Assembly (NCBI RefSeq): GCF_040581485.1
Contig: NC_090130.1
Span: 24,467,418-24,531,417 of the forward strand
Length of the DNA: 64,000 nucleotides
Direction: 5' to 3'
Source of the DNA: Linepithema humile
Lineage: Eukaryota; Arthropoda; Insecta; Hymenoptera; Formicidae
The notes below the pieces were generated by a model that was not told where the DNA came from, made no database searches, and was given only the letters and a program-made list of their open reading frames with translations. Positions within the stretch are counted from its first letter, which is position 1, and the number at the start of each line of letters is the position of its first letter. The position numbers and the translations under genes were made by a program. Positions 12,300 to 26,370 of this stretch are shown in pieces.

Positions 12300-15200
12300 T
12301 CTCTCGAATGTGCACCGGAGCCGAAGAACAACATGGAAGCATAACCGCGAGAATAAGCTCGCGATCCACATTCGCGAGCGTGTCATATAACTAGTTACTC
12401 GAAACTCGTTTTTTTCTCTCCGCACGTCAACGGAGAGCGCGTCATCAACTCTCTTGTTTGCGCATCGGGGTGAAGTGGAGAGTGATGGAGACAAGGAGAT
12501 GATGAAGAAGGATGCGTGCGTGCGCGGGAAAAGGAGAAAGAAACGTGGATCGCGATGGGGGTGGGTGCAGGGGAGGAGGAGGGTGCAAGAAGTCAACGGG
12601 AGAGTGGCGAAGGGGCTTACGCGAGCGAGTAGTCGGGAGACGTACGTCTCCGGTCGGCTGAAACTAACGAGTAACAATCCCGCGGTTATTTGCTTAATGG
12701 CGCTTGCTGTTGTTCCGTGCAGTCTTCGTGATGACTACACGGGGATGGCCATCTCTAATTACCGATACGAATCTCGAAACCAGTAATATTAGTTATGCGT
12801 TGGGTTGTCGCGTTACATTATGACGATCCCCCTCGAACGAGAAATCATCAGTCTTCTCCGCCTCAAAATTGGCGCGGGCGGGTTTAGTTATCGCCGATAA
12901 TCATCGGGGTGTGCGTCGATTCAATAGTTTTTATTTTCGAGAATAACCACCGATAGTGACATCAGAGATTTTTAATCTCGGCACTCGCTTGACCTGAACC
13001 GATACTACAATGTGTACTGTCATACGGACTACAGCAAACTGCTACAAAGCTCGCTTTTATGTTCGCACAAAGTTTCAGCGAATAATATTCGAGTAATGTT
13101 GATTTGCGTTTATAAAAAAAAAATACAATTCTTGTTTATATATTGGCTCCGTACTACTGATGTAATATTGATAATAATAACATAAAGGATTTTTTATTTA
13201 CAAAAAAATGCGTATTGTTACAACGACGTTGTTATGCAACAGAAATTTAGATGTTAATGAATCAAATAAAGTTCATCTTTGTGCTTGTAATATTAAGTGA
13301 AATGACATTCAATTACGTTGATTAAATTCCGTGTGCTATATCATGGTGGAATCATATGATGAGAACTTTTAACGTAATATTACCAACGGTGATACAGAAT
13401 TCATTTCTAATGTTCCCTTAAAATAACCGTCAACGGCAAAATGGAGCTTACACGTTCAGGGAAAATAACATTTTAGGAACGTTTATCAGAATTGCAAGAA
13501 AATATTGCAGTACCGCTCTGATATAACGCTGATATATAAAAGGTCAGGTTTAATGTACCCCTAAACCGACTGCAGTCGAGGCGCGGCATTTCGGAGCTAG
13601 TTACTGTTCGCGTAATAAGCGTGCTTTTCTTTTTTTTCTCTCTCTCTCTCCCCCTCCCTCCCTCTCTTCCCCCCTGTTTTTCAGCCGCGCGAAATTATTT
13701 TCACTAGCTAGACGTTCATCATCGCGCCAGCACGAATTTGCAAATTTTCCATAGCTGCTCTTCAACGGGATTCGTTTTGCCCCGGTTCCACTACGGGCGT
13801 AAGCGACTTTTCCCATACACCTGCGCATTTACCATCGCGCACCTCCCCACGCTTTCCGTCCCACCTCCGCGTTCAACCACCCCTTCCTCCTGCCTCTCCA
13901 CGCCTCCGTATAGTCTCTCGCCGACCTATCTCCTCGCTACGGCAATTTCAAAAAAAGTGCATTTTTCAAAAAACCATAAGACTAAACTTCTCCTAACTGT
14001 ACTCCTCCTCGGCCCCGACGAGACGAAGAAAATCTATACGCTGGATGGAAACTAGGCGCGGAGCGTTCGTTCTACGGTCCGATTCAGAAAATGTTCTCGC
14101 TTTTCTTCCCTGAATTCTCGGATAAAGCGGCCGCTTGTATGACAACGCATCGACTTTTGCGGAAGATTCGAATTTCCAATAATCATCAATTATTATCGTA
14201 AATCGAAAGTGGTATAATAGTGAGCGATGGTCAGAGTGACAGATTCGCCCGGCGTGTTCCGTTCAATTATTTTCACGAGGAGAGATGAGATTTACTTTTG
14301 AACGTGTAGGATGAATCGCGAATTTTCGGACCGACGCTTTTCGCCGCAGTCGCGTAATTTCGATTTGCAGAGAGAATTCCGCTTTCTCGCCCGTTCATCC
14401 GACTCGGCAAAAGCTTTCGACGATAGCGTATGAAGCAGCCTGTACGCAGAAGCGCTTCGTAGAGGGGAGCGTGGGCGAGCGGGAGGATGGGAGCGGTGAG
14501 GAGGGTAGGAAAGTGCGCGGTGTGCGCGCTGTGTTCGCTGTTGGCGAGCGAGCGACGGCGAGGAGCGGGACGAGCAGGGTATGCGGCGACGAGAGAAGGA
14601 CGTCGAGCGCGTAGTCGGACAAGGATGGAAGGCATTACTCGTGCATGGGGCGTTACCACGGAAACCCCTATTCGTTCTCCATCCCTTCGCTCGCTCGTCA
14701 GGCAGCGCAAGAGAACGAGGGAACGCGAAACGGGGGGTGGAGAGGGAGACGGTGACAGAAATAGAGGGACCGAAAGGACGACCGACAGAGAAAAAGGACG
14801 AAGCGAGGGGGAAAGAGAAAGAGAATCAAAGAGAGAGGGAGAGAGAGACGAGAAACGAGTTGGCCGCGCGAGTCGATGGTAGAAGGAGAGAACGAGAAAG
14901 ATAGCGGGAGTGGGAAAGCGAGCGGGGGGAGGAAGAGCGAGCGATTGCGCTCGGCGGCGGGTGGGAGCGAGAGAAGCGGCAGCGCGATATCGAGAGGGGG
15001 GTGGGTGATGAACGAAGCGAGAGGAACCGGGACGGAGAGCGAGAGGGCGCATGCTGGAGGAAGATAGCCGGCAAATGCGGAGCCGCCAGTGCAATCAACC
15101 CGTTGCCCACTCGCGAGGGTAAAACTATCCCGAAGTCAGACGAGGATACGTATATTGCGGAGGGAGCCTCGTTGCTATATACGTATATATGTATATAGAT

Positions 15201-18200
15201 ATATATATACATATATATACACATATATACACATATATATACATATATATATATACACACATTACATATATACATGTATATATATATACACATATATATA
15301 ATACATATATATTATATATATACGTGGGACGTCGAGTAAGTAGGAGATGTGGAGGGAGGGAATGAGCGCGGAGAGCGAGATAGAGACGGAGGGTAAAAGA
15401 GAAACGAGTGCCCGGAGTGGAAAAAAGACCACGCGAAATTACGAGATTAGATGCCTGCTACCTGTAACGAGACCCCGTCGATAAAGCAATGCTTCGCGCT
15501 AAAGATCCCGAGACCATCATTCACGCGTGCTTTTTTAATTCGATCCGCGCTCCCGACCGCAACGACGATCCCCTCGACGAGTGCTGTCTACGCGCTAGGT
15601 GCGGGCGCACTCTCGAAACGCGGATATACGCCGCTTGGAAAGATAATTCCGACGAATTGTTCACCTTGTAGTAACGAACGGTGGTGGACGGACGGGAAAA
15701 CAGGGTCATCGTCCATCCACCGTGCGCGTTAAACCCATTTCGGTGTCGTAATTGTGAAAACTTTGTTCCTGCGTCGCGTTACAAAACTCGCATTTTACAT
15801 AACGCGCTGCCGGAGAGTATACCATCGATATTTCTCGCGCACGATATCTCGAGTTACGCTCCAGTAGATGAAAAATCTGAAATCGGCGTGTACGGGAAAG
15901 TCACCTCGCCGTAGATCCTTCCAGGTGATTCGCACATTCATATTTCATTCGAAAATATTTGAGATATAGTTAGCCTTGGAGCGTGACAGGAACTGAAGTT
16001 AAAAACGTTATTGTTGTTTGTTGCGATTTCGAAACGTCAAACAATTTTGAGTCATCGGCGGAAAGGAACGAAAATTACAGGTTTGCGTTGAGTTATAAAT
16101 TCGTGGACAAATGGATCTCCGAGTCATCAAAATCACATTTTAATAGATCTTTATTTCGACTTAATGTTTATTGTTCATATACATAGTATTAATATTTTAA
16201 TATAAATTCTATGAAAATTTGATCAAAGTAAATTTTGAGTTGGGGGAAGAATCCATAGATCAGAAAAATTATAATAATTCTGGGGCGGTCGTTGGTATTT
16301 CTGCGTAATCGAAAAATTTATATTACTCCAACATAATTATACGCGAAAACTGATACACGCCAAAGTTAAGCTTTTACTAATTTATGTCCCTGTTCCGCCA
16401 AACGGCACATATGTAACATATACGTGCATACGATGTTAAACTTATGCGCGAGGGTGTCGGAGCTTTCGTTCCTCGTGGCTGTTGCTGGTAAGGCGCAGTT
16501 GCTCTATTCTCTTGAAACCAGTTTTCCTCCACATGACCGTCGGAGAAGGGCAGACGGAAAGAACGAGAAAGAGAGAGGAAGAGGGGGAGAGACTGAGAGA
16601 GAACGAAAAAGAGACAGAAGTGAGTGAGTGAGCGAGCGAGCGAGCAAAGAGGACGGGAAAAAGAAAGAAAGAGAGAGAGACGATCACGTGTATGTATGCC
16701 CGCATGCACGCACACACTCCAGCGTATCCGTAAATGCGTGCATACACACGCGACGCACACATACACGCGGGGCTCCTCGGCGCACGCACGTCAGCTAAAC
16801 TAGAAAGTTGCTCCGACCGACGACGTCGGTCGAAGAAACGCCGCTGTTCGAGCTAGAGCTACCTTTCGAATTTCAACCGCGAATATTTTCTACGTATAAA
16901 ACGCCGCTCGCCGCGTTGCGCCGCGCCGCACCATGCCGAGCCGAGCCGAGCATGCGCTTCCCAGCGAGCTGCAAAATTCGATCGGCGCGCGCGCGCTCGC
17001 CGCACTCGATTCTCTCTCTTGCCGGCACTAGCCCACGTATAAAACAATGCGCGGCGATCGAACGCAGCGTTTTCGAAAGCCCCCGTGTATCCGTTCCGTC
17101 CGCGTTAGCTCTCTCGCGAGCGGCGGCGAGCTCGCCACGGATCGGTAGGTGCGATCGATCGAGCGTATATTTGGTCGGAAGCCAAACGATGCGCCATCGC
17201 GTATACATAATATACTATTGCTACATGTTATACTCCGTATATAATGTACGCGGAGGGTCTTGTTACGCTTTAATATTTTATATCGCGCTGCCTCTTCTAA
17301 AAGCGTCACGATTGTAATTTGGAACCGATGCTTGACCTTTTAAGTTTTACGGAAGGACCGCAAAGTTCGTTCCTGCGAAAAACACTTCTGCCTCCATCGG
17401 ATATCGGAGATTCCTACCCTCCGCGTAAACGGAACGCTATAATTTAACCGCGAAATTATCAGTAGTCAGTATCAACGGTGGATTCCGCCGCTCCATAAAC
17501 CAGAGTCTCACATCGGGGGGGAGGAGGGAGGGGGGGGGGGTGCATCACACCTCGGCGATGCATCGCCGACGGATTAAGGGGACGCGTGGATCCACCCTGT
17601 GTCGTGAAAGCTGGCCGCACGGCAACCCTCTTTGGCGTTCCGGCGAGTAGAAAGTCCGCCGGTAGAAGTATTTCGCTCTACGCCGAGGCAACGGCGACTT
17701 CCCGCCGTGGCGAGGCGAGGCGAGACGAGCTGAAGCAAGCTCTGTCGAGGAGGCGAGGCGAGACGAGGCGAGGCCTCGGAGCGTGGGTATCAGCACGGAA
17801 CCGAGTCTACAACGCATTAGCGCGGCGTTGTCACGTTTCGAGGTTCTCTCTCTGTCTCTGTCTCCCTCTCTCTCCCCCCTCTCTCTCTCTCTCTCTCTCT
17901 CCCTCGTTCTCTCTCTTTTTGTTCTTCTTGCCTCTCTCCGTCTCTCCTTGCGCCGCCCGTTCCTTTCCCTCCCTCGCCGTTCCCTTCCCGACGCCTCGCG
18001 CCTAGCAGTACCGACTCGTTCTTTCTCTCGATGCCTCTCTCGCCGCCGTGCCGCGCGACGTTGCTGACTCGACTGGCGGGAAAACTGGCTCTTCAAACGG
18101 ATTTTCCCGCGACGGGCATACGGCACGGGATGTTTCTCGCCACTTTATGTTGCCGCTTTTGTGTCCGCTCGCCGCCGCCTGGCCATCGGTAGTACAGGCG

Positions 18201-18631
18201 TTTCGCGAGCATTATCGACCGTCATTAACTCCGCGCCGAACGCCCGACGCGTCGGGTCGCGTCTATTTTAGCGGAGATTTACTCTGACGCTGGAATTTTT
18301 CGAAAACGCGCCCCCTCCGCACTCGCGAACAATGAGCAACAGCGTGACCGCATTTGTAGAGAAAGCGATAGATACATCCGTTGCACATGCGGCGCGCCTA
18401 TTTAACCACACTAAAAATAGAATAAATTATTATTTTTATATCATTTCCAAACTCTTGCCGGTATAATCAATTGAAACTAAAACTATATTTAAAAATATAC
18501 TCATTATAAAATCAATTATAATAATATTTATCATTGTCGCAATATTTAGCGATATAAATTTTTTTATGATACATCAAATTTGAAAGTTAAAATAACATTG
18601 ACTTACGATCCTTCTTTTCTTTCTGTTTCAG
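12300..18631. other. Non-coding DNA with CpG-rich blocks and purine tracts
   Basis: No gene recognised. A TATA-like sequence (TATATAAAAGG) lies at 13533-13543, and two CGTATAAAAC-type sequences lie at about 16893 and 17036. These could be core-promoter elements but have no downstream exon that I can define. Bases 14430-15130 are strongly purine-biased on the plus strand (GAGA-rich). A TA/CA-rich tract covers 15177-15325. A second strongly CpG-rich, pyrimidine-rich block covers 17500-18310. The long Arg/Ser-rich frames here are strand-bias artefacts. Confidence 0.4.
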
Positions 18632-18670
18632 CATAAAACTAATGAAAGGGAAGATGTTTTGGGCCTAAAG
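18632..18670 (+). other. Candidate 39-nt internal exon (possible upstream exon of taranis)
   Basis: A long uninterrupted pyrimidine tract ends in TTTCAG directly before base 18632. The donor AAG|GTAAGC follows base 18670. These are near-consensus splice sites on the plus strand. The 39 bases are open in one frame (HKTNEREDVLGLK) and hold exactly 13 codons. If joined to the taranis exon, which starts at 36763 and reads SCA before its Met-Met, the frame stays open across the junction. So this could be an alternative N-terminal coding exon or a 5' UTR exon. The next recognisable exon on this strand is 18 kb away. The splice signals are seen directly. The link to taranis is inference. Confidence 0.45.
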
Positions 18671-19778
18671 GTAAGCAAATTTTATAATCTAATAATCACA
18701 TTCAATCTCTCGTTTATCAAATTTGCGATAACTCCGCACTGAGATTCATATTTGTAAACTCATTTGAGAATAAAATAGGGGAGAGCGCGCGGTAATGGAA
18801 GATATAGTAGATTTGGGGCATTACAAACACGTACACATACATACGATAAAAACCATGTCTATTGTATTATCTTTTGTGTCACGCGTGACGCTGGTAGCTC
18901 TGAATGTGTGCGGCAAATGGAAAGCTAATGACCGGAAACAGGAATACATTAGGCAGGTTGACTCGAAGTGAAGTTTTCCGAATTTACCGCAAAACATTCC
19001 CATGTCCCCCTGTAATATAAAGTGCACTTTGGAAGGACTTGTCCTTCGCAGCTTCCATCTACCGCGCGATTAACCTCGTTTGGCTCCATATTGCGAGCGA
19101 TAACCCTGACCATAGACACCATTGTCAAGCCGATTGCATCGATTGTTCAGTGGATTAATTAAGAGACCCACGAGACGAAGTGTAGAATGCCGATATACGA
19201 ATCGATTATAAGACACATATTTGACTTTGCATTCCGAAGAAAAATCTTTGTTGATATTTATCGCTCGATAGCCAAGTGATGATATTAGAGATTCATAAAT
19301 TTTAGAATCGTGATGTTTATCCTTGAAAATGCAATCAAATTGCTTTCAGACAGAGTTATATTAAATCGCTGCGTTATTAATAATAAAATATTTCATTCCG
19401 AAGGCATAGAGAGACTATATTTTGAAAATAAATGTTTAAAGAAGATTTTGGGAAAGCGGCGAGCTTCACCGAGTTGTTATGACGCGGTCTCTTGTTTCCC
19501 AAGCTCGGCGTCTTCGCGAGGCCTCGAGCGTCCGATGGCGCGCGTCCTGTGACTTTGGAAATAGAAAGTCACTTTGAAAATAGGCTCCGAAATATGCACG
19601 CCTGGCGAACCCTCCCGCCGTCGTCTCGGCTAAGAAGAAGAAGAGGAGAAGGAGGACCGCGGTGTGGAAGATGAGGCGCGGGAGAGGCGCGGGAGGGTAA
19701 ACGCGGTTTTAGACTACAGACTCGGCGCGTCGGCGTCGGGTTAAAAATAACAGTAACAGCGGCGGAGCCGGTCCTCGT

Positions 19779-19792
19779 CTTCGTCGTCGTCT

Positions 19793-19828
<36 letters not shown>

Positions 19829-19833
19829 CCGTC
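19779..19833. repeat. (TCG)n trinucleotide repeat
   Basis: Slightly interrupted TCG/TCT triplets inside a CpG-rich block. No conserved protein frame surrounds it. Confidence 0.9.
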
Positions 19834-21333
19834 TACATCGTCCGCGTCGCATTTACCGCTGCTGCCGCCGCTGTTGCTGCTGGCTCGTATCTTCCACGAG
19901 CTAAGCTGGACGGCGATATCGATGACGCTACCGCGCCGGTTGCGACATAGCCTTGAGCGCGTTGTGCGTCGCGCTGAAGAAAACTAGCTGAATCTCGAAA
20001 CCGCGTCGTTTGGACTTTTTACAGGAATTTTAATATCTCTCTGTCGACTCGAAAGATTCTTATCGCTTTCATGAGCCGCAGTTAAATTCTGATCTGCACG
20101 CTTAGCAGTCGCGTATTACAATCTTTCGAGCGGAGTTTTCCACTTGTCGCGCGAACCGCTCCAGGTACTCGCGTGTTTGTCAGAACGAATTTATAAATCT
20201 TGATGACGAATTGTCATGTTTCTGTTTCGCGAAACTTTCGCACCGGTATAACCGGACAAATTTGTCGACGGCGCCGGTGCTTTTTACAGAAATTATTTAG
20301 CTCGTACTTCCACGAGTTGATGTATTTGTAGACTTTCGGACGTAAACTTGACAGATGACGTACGTCACTTCTCGCAGTCTCTTCCATCATTATGACAACT
20401 ATTTGCTTGTTATTATTATCAATGTTATTCTCGCGGTTAAAACATATATCATAAATTTGATAATTTGTCGTTATATGTGTTCAGACACCTTTATCGTATT
20501 ATCCAATTTTCGAAACAAAAGCTTGTCAGACTTCACTGCAATATTTGTCTAATCTTTATTCTATTTAATCAAGACATAGATTATTGTTTTCCAAAGCAAT
20601 TAATTCGCAAAAAGATTCGTGAAAAAAAATCTGCGAATAAATGCTACTTTCGTCTGGAGAGACAATTAAAATTGAAATATTTACGCAACTCTTCTAGAAA
20701 ACGCAAATATAAAATAATTCAATAGCATGAATGATATACGTAACAGTAACCTTGTTATATTCCCTCCAAAATTGTTATCATATTCAGTATCGATTAATAC
20801 TTTGACTACTAAATTTATTTTTCAAATGCATTATTTATATATACTGCGCTTGAGACTTTATAAAAAAACATTGGCGCTGAGCTTCACGAATGAGTTCCAT
20901 GATGCATACGATTGGGGTTCACCGGCGAGACCCGCGGTGTCGAAGTATCAAATAAAAGTGTCGATATAATATTTGTGAGACACGCGTGTCTGTACATTGA
21001 GAGCATTATGGGCTCAAAATCTTGGCTGCGCGCGATCAACGGGTTCTCTCCGCGCAACGGCGAGACGAATTTTATTTTCGTACCGTTGTGGCGTCCCGCG
21101 ACCCCGATGCCACCGGCTGCCGTCATCTCCCTCCATATCTTGCTACTCTAGCACGCGGCTGACACTCGTAAATCCAAAGCCGCGGCGTGCGATTGCCGTC
21201 GCGGATACTTCGATAATGCTCGGACGGTGTCAAACATCGCGTACGTGTCGGACAAGCGGACAGCATCGAACGAGACCGGTTCGCGACTGTTCGCATTGTG
21301 AGCACTCGAACATCATTTTTTTCTTTACAAACG

Positions 21334-21335
<2 letters not shown>

Positions 21336-21373
<38 letters not shown>

Positions 21374-21395
21374 CCCTAGCTATATATATATATAT
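21336..21395. repeat. (AT)n tract with palindromic GATC flanks
   Basis: An AT dinucleotide run (21336-21370) bounded by GATC on both sides, then a second shorter TA run (21381-21395). Cruciform-prone simple sequence. Confidence 0.9.
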
Positions 21396-22599
21396 GATTT
21401 GTAACTTTATTTCTAATTTTTTCGAATTATACGAAACATATTTTTGATGCTAAAAGAACAATGCGTGTAACGTGATTTCGATGTTCATCGTGCGAACGAT
21501 GGTGCGATATTTTGTTTTCTTTTCAGCATTCTTGCATTTGCTTCAGATTTTTCCAGATTTTCTCATATTTCGTGTAATTGCCGTATAGGAAAAGAATGAT
21601 GTGAAAATGCGAGCGTAACGCTGCGGATAATTGCGAAAGAGCGCCGTTTTGAGCGTGCGATTTTAAGCCTGATTCGCTCACTCGCGAGCGCGCTCGGCTA
21701 GGAATAGTCCGAACAGGATACGGGAACAGTTACCGCGCGTCAGGGCCAGCGTTGCTCGAGGCGATCCGGCAAGGACGGTACCGCTATGGGCGAAAGATCT
21801 CCCATTGCTCTCCTCCCGCAGGAATTTATGACGCGAAAAATCTCGTTTCCTCCGCGGGAATTCCCGCTGATCGCCGATTCCTCGCGCGACACGCGCGTTC
21901 CGTTCCAACCTGCGGATCGTCTTTAAGAAAAGTGAGAAAATGTGGCAAACTGTTCGCTCGGAACGGACGCGATATCTATGGACATGAGATTTACAGAAAA
22001 AGACGTCTTTGCTTTTTTTCTCTCTCTTTTCCTCCGGAGTTGATTTTCCTTCGATAATTTTACGCAATTTTAAATAAATTTTTATTTTACACGAAAATTG
22101 GTTAAAAATTTAAGTTTATTTAAAATTAGTTGACAAGCATTCTTTGTTCATTCGCATCTGTTCATTGATAGCCCCGCATGTAGCGCGAACAGCCCAGATC
22201 CGAGAGCGCTGTATCGTGAGCTACATCACGAATTGTCTCTGCCGACAAATAGGGAAATTCTCATTTCCATGACTAATATTCGTCCGATCCAAATATTGGC
22301 GACGAGGGCGCGATCGATCGGGGGTAAATAAAGCCGCGAGGCGCCTCGACGTCGACGGGATCGGCCGGGGGCGATATAGCACGACATACTCCTAGATCCG
22401 AGCGTACGGAGGTCGTTGAATCCCATTAAGCGGTACTCTCCGATCGTTTCGCTGCCGACCACCTGTACGCCGACGTTCTTTTCGACCAATGTCGCCGTAT
22501 TCATGTCTCTCCCTGCCCCTTCTTGCGGCGTACTCGCCAAGATATTGCGTCGAACGAACGACGAGGAGGAGACAGGCACCAGGATGAGAGCGATTACAC

Positions 22600-22665
22600 T
22601 CCTCATCGTCGTCGTCGTCGTCGTCGTAGCTCTCATCATTTCGTTGGCGTCGTCGTCGTCGTCGG
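22600..22665. repeat. (GTC)n trinucleotide repeat
   Basis: GTC/GTA triplets in two runs (about 22605-22630 and 22645-22662). No family match for the frames across it. Confidence 0.85.
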
Positions 22666-22779
22666 TGAATATCGCGCGCCATGGCTAGAATATTGCATTC
22701 TCCTTTTCTCGCGTAGTTAATGCGGCCACACCTTTCACCAACACCCAGCCCAGCAGGCTCTGGTCTGACTAGCGTGTTA

Positions 22780-22808
22780 GCTAGCTAGCTAGCTAGCTGG
22801 CTGGCTGG
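22780..22808. repeat. (AGCT)n / (GGCT)n tetranucleotide repeat
   Basis: Tandem AGCT units shading into GGCT units. Confidence 0.9.
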
Positions 22809-25800
22809 ATGACTTGGCTTTTACCGATCGGAATAACCAGGCGCGGCCGCTTGACTCGATCGTTCGGTCGCCCGCTCGCTACGACCGGCTGTACGACGAC
22901 TATTCGCGCGCATCTTGAGAGCCGCCTAACAGTAAAGTCTTCTCTCGCTTTGTTCCGTCGTCACACGGCTTCAACAATCAAAGAGAGAGAGAGAGAGAGA
23001 GAGAGAGACTTCGCGGGATTTTCATTATGCCCTCCCATTGTTTGCGGGAAACGCTGACGACTGCCCCTCTCAGATCTTGAAGGAGTCTTCGATACACCGA
23101 GGTGTAACTTGAAATATGATGCGCGTATATCTTTTCGCGCCATTATACAGGGATTGAAACTAGGGCTCAGACACAGATTCGAATGAACTGCGTGGTCAAA
23201 CAGTTAAGTAGAAACGCTTGAAATTCAGATTCGCACAGCTCGTATAATTCAAACGGAACTGTAAATCGATTCGCAATGTCCGAAAGTTTAACCGCACGAA
23301 CAGTTAGACATCAAGGAAAATTTGTGCGAAAATAGTAAATATTGTAAACAGGGATAACTAGTCTTTGTTCCATTTTTTTTTTTTTTTTGGTTGCAAAGTA
23401 TCATTTTGCTTTATCTAAATTTAGAATTGAATTGTTCAATTATAATTGCGAGATCGAAATATTTATCACATATTAATTACAATTTATTTTCTTGTGTTAC
23501 TTTTATAGGTTTACTTCATTATTTATCATGATATCTACTTTACTATTCAGTTTAATATTTTATCAGGTTTGCATATAAAATATCTGTTAGAATCCAGTTT
23601 CAGATCTTTAAAGTTTTATTTGTTCGAACATTCAAAAATGTCGAAACTTTCTTAGGTCTTTGCTGATGATTAAAAATTGATTTGAGAATTTAAAGTATTA
23701 CCTGTATAGATGACGTAATGCCTAAAAAATCGTTTCCTGTTTAGGACTTTTCTGTCTCTTCTCTATCTTTTTTTCTCTTTCCTCCAGCCTTCACTCTTGT
23801 CAAATCTTTTTTCTCATTACCTGCTTTTTCTCGAGAAGACTTTTCACTGCTGACATTATTCTTTATCCTCTCTCGATTGAATTGCCAAGAATTTGAATTG
23901 TTTCGAAAATTAGAATGAAAGAAATATGATTTATTAATATCCTATACCGGCGAACTTCTCAAATCTTATTGATATATATGAATTAAAACTCTAATAGGAC
24001 TTTGTCTTAACGATTTCAGTTTCACAAAATAAGAAGTTACGTAATCGCTCGGTATCTTGCAATCTAATTAGCTAATTGGTATAGTTACGTTATCGCGATA
24101 AAGTGCAAAGTGTTGCAACGAAACAATCAGCCCATCGTCCTGCACAGTTCGCTCCCGCAGGAACGGTAGACCTAGCCGATGGAGGGAGTTTTTTTCCGCT
24201 GCCGCTTCGACGATCCGAACAAAAAGGTCCAAGGCCGGAGTCCGACCGGGGACCCTTCGCGGCATAAAAGGCTCCGCAACCCTCATTCTCTCTCTCCCTT
24301 TGGGTGCTGCGTATATAGGGTCTTCTACCCCGAACTCAAATCCGACCTGGTCCCGCAGCTTCTACGCGCTATCTCAACCATAAGGTCTCGTATCATTGTT
24401 CACTCACTATTCGGTGATTATTTCCATTAATCCACGGACATGTATGTTATCTAGAATCTATTGTTTCAAATATGAAGTAGCAACATCGTATTGTTCCTAA
24501 TTACAAATTGTTTTACATTTTTTCTTCTTAAATGAAAGTGAATGCAAATATTGAGCAATCTATCGCAATCGACAAAATGCGATCTTATTGGACAATATGT
24601 TGAGTCCTTTTCTTAAATTGTTAGCATCTGTCGAATTTTGAATATTGCATTCCGTGAAGTAACGCCATTTGTTTCGACCTTATTGTTGAATGTTGCTACA
24701 TTGCTATGAGCTGGGATGAGAATCCCTGAAGTTTTATTGTCGGCTCTTCATGGAACATTCTACGATGCGCCCTTATGCCCGACCCTCGTCAAGGCAACCC
24801 AGCGTCACGGCTCAACATGACCCAAGCACGACCCAAGCACGTATTTCCTACCTGGGCCCCAGGTATCGAACTAAAGTCCGGGCCTCACAAGTGGAGGCAC
24901 ATAACTTTCCAAAAATGCATTGAAATTCTTGAAGATTTCGTTTTTGGTGGTGAGTCACGCATGCGACTTCGAATTTTTCCGCCAATTTTTAGGCATTTCA
25001 GCAAAATGACACAAAGAAGACCTTGACGTAACGATACAAAACTGTCACAGCGTGAAAAAAAACCGTTGACATAACAATCCAGGTCTAAGCAATCAAGTTA
25101 ATTTTTATTTCCAGTGAAGGAAAGTTAATTTATTATGGAAAAAAGAGCTTCGACTTTCAGTGTTTAATAAATTCGCTATTAAAATACATCTTGAACTTGG
25201 CGAAGAATAAGATATTGTAATTTTATACTTAATTATAAAGTACAGTTTATTATCGATCATATAGGTATTCAAATTACCGTTCACTGAAAATTAAATGTCC
25301 GAAGCTCACTTTATTGGAAGTTTTTTTTTTTTTTTAATTTACAATTAGTAATTTCGAAAATATCGATGTTTCAATGTTTGAGAGAAAATTATATTAGAAA
25401 TTAATAAATGAAATACAATCAAAAGTATTTATATCCGATACTTGTATTGCAACGGTAAAATCTCGGTGCTTGAGTACTTATTCGTCTTTCCAGCTTTTGT
25501 TTACCGATCGCAAAGCCACCGTGATTCGGTGCATTCTTAGTCACACGTCAATTCATCAGTCTCGCAAATGGAAAGTATTCACATATACGCAAACCAGACG
25601 CGTGTCCATTGTTGACTGGCCGACACCTGCTACGTCCGAACTGTCCACTTGTTCTCTTCCTTTTCTCTCTCCTTCGAGTGTCCCACGGACATCGTAAACT
25701 TCATCTCGCGCGCCCACTCGTCAGAGACGAACAGGTTCCGCGCGCGTTGCCTCTATCTCTCTCTCTCTCTCTCTCGCTCTCTCTCTCTCTCGCTTCGTTC

Positions 25801-26297
25801 TCCCTTCCTCGACCCTTTCTTTCTTTCTTTTCTCCCTTGCTTGTTTTGCTTTACACTAACTCGGGTCTTAGGTGTACTATTTTAACCGCATTGTCCGTGC
25901 AAAACAACCGGGGTATTCCTCGATCAAAACAGGTGGAAATTTTCTGAACCGTGCTGCGAATTTATTATTTTATCCAACATGCATCGTTACTTATATATTA
26001 CAATTTAACGGCAGTATGGCACAGTGCTTTATTTATATGTGAACAATTTTATGGCGAATGCAGCGTGCGTTTAATGGAAAATTAATCTACATTCTATTTC
26101 CGCTATAATGTAAAGAAAAGATTAGTCCAGGATTTGTCAAAGTATCCATAATTGAAAGGACACTCAATATCCATAAAACACTTCGCGCAACTCACAACTG
26201 TAAATGTATATTGAGTACGATGTCCCAAACTATATTGCTTTACAGCTTCACCATGAGCGATCGCAGCGTTCCATTCATAGACGGGTCAATCGGCGAG

Positions 26298-26330
26298 TCT
26301 CTCTCACTCTCTCTCACACACACACACACA

Positions 26331-26368
<38 letters not shown>
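26298..26368. repeat. Compound (CT)n(CA)n(CT)n microsatellite
   Basis: CT-rich run, then CA repeats (about 26314-26332), then CT repeats to 26367. Confidence 0.93.

Positions 26369-26370
<2 letters not shown>

Noticed and set aside
14273..15094. 273-codon minus-strand open frame
   Set aside because: Ser/Arg/Leu-rich low complexity across a purine-biased CpG-rich tract, with competing open frames on the other strand. No family resemblance.
13533..17050. TATA-like sequences as gene promoters
   Set aside because: Single motifs without a downstream exon or initiator. Mentioned only as part of the region description.
17545..18126. 193-codon Arg/Glu-rich minus-strand frame
   Set aside because: Composition simply reflects the CT-rich plus strand. 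No motif and no splice context.
24068..24286. 72-codon minus-strand frame (and the overlapping plus-strand frame at 24179)
   Set aside because: Looks protein-like by composition but matches no family that I know and has no exon signals.
24840..24890. tRNA B-box-like sequence (TTCGATACC on the minus strand)
   Set aside because: No A box, and no pairing arms could be drawn around it.
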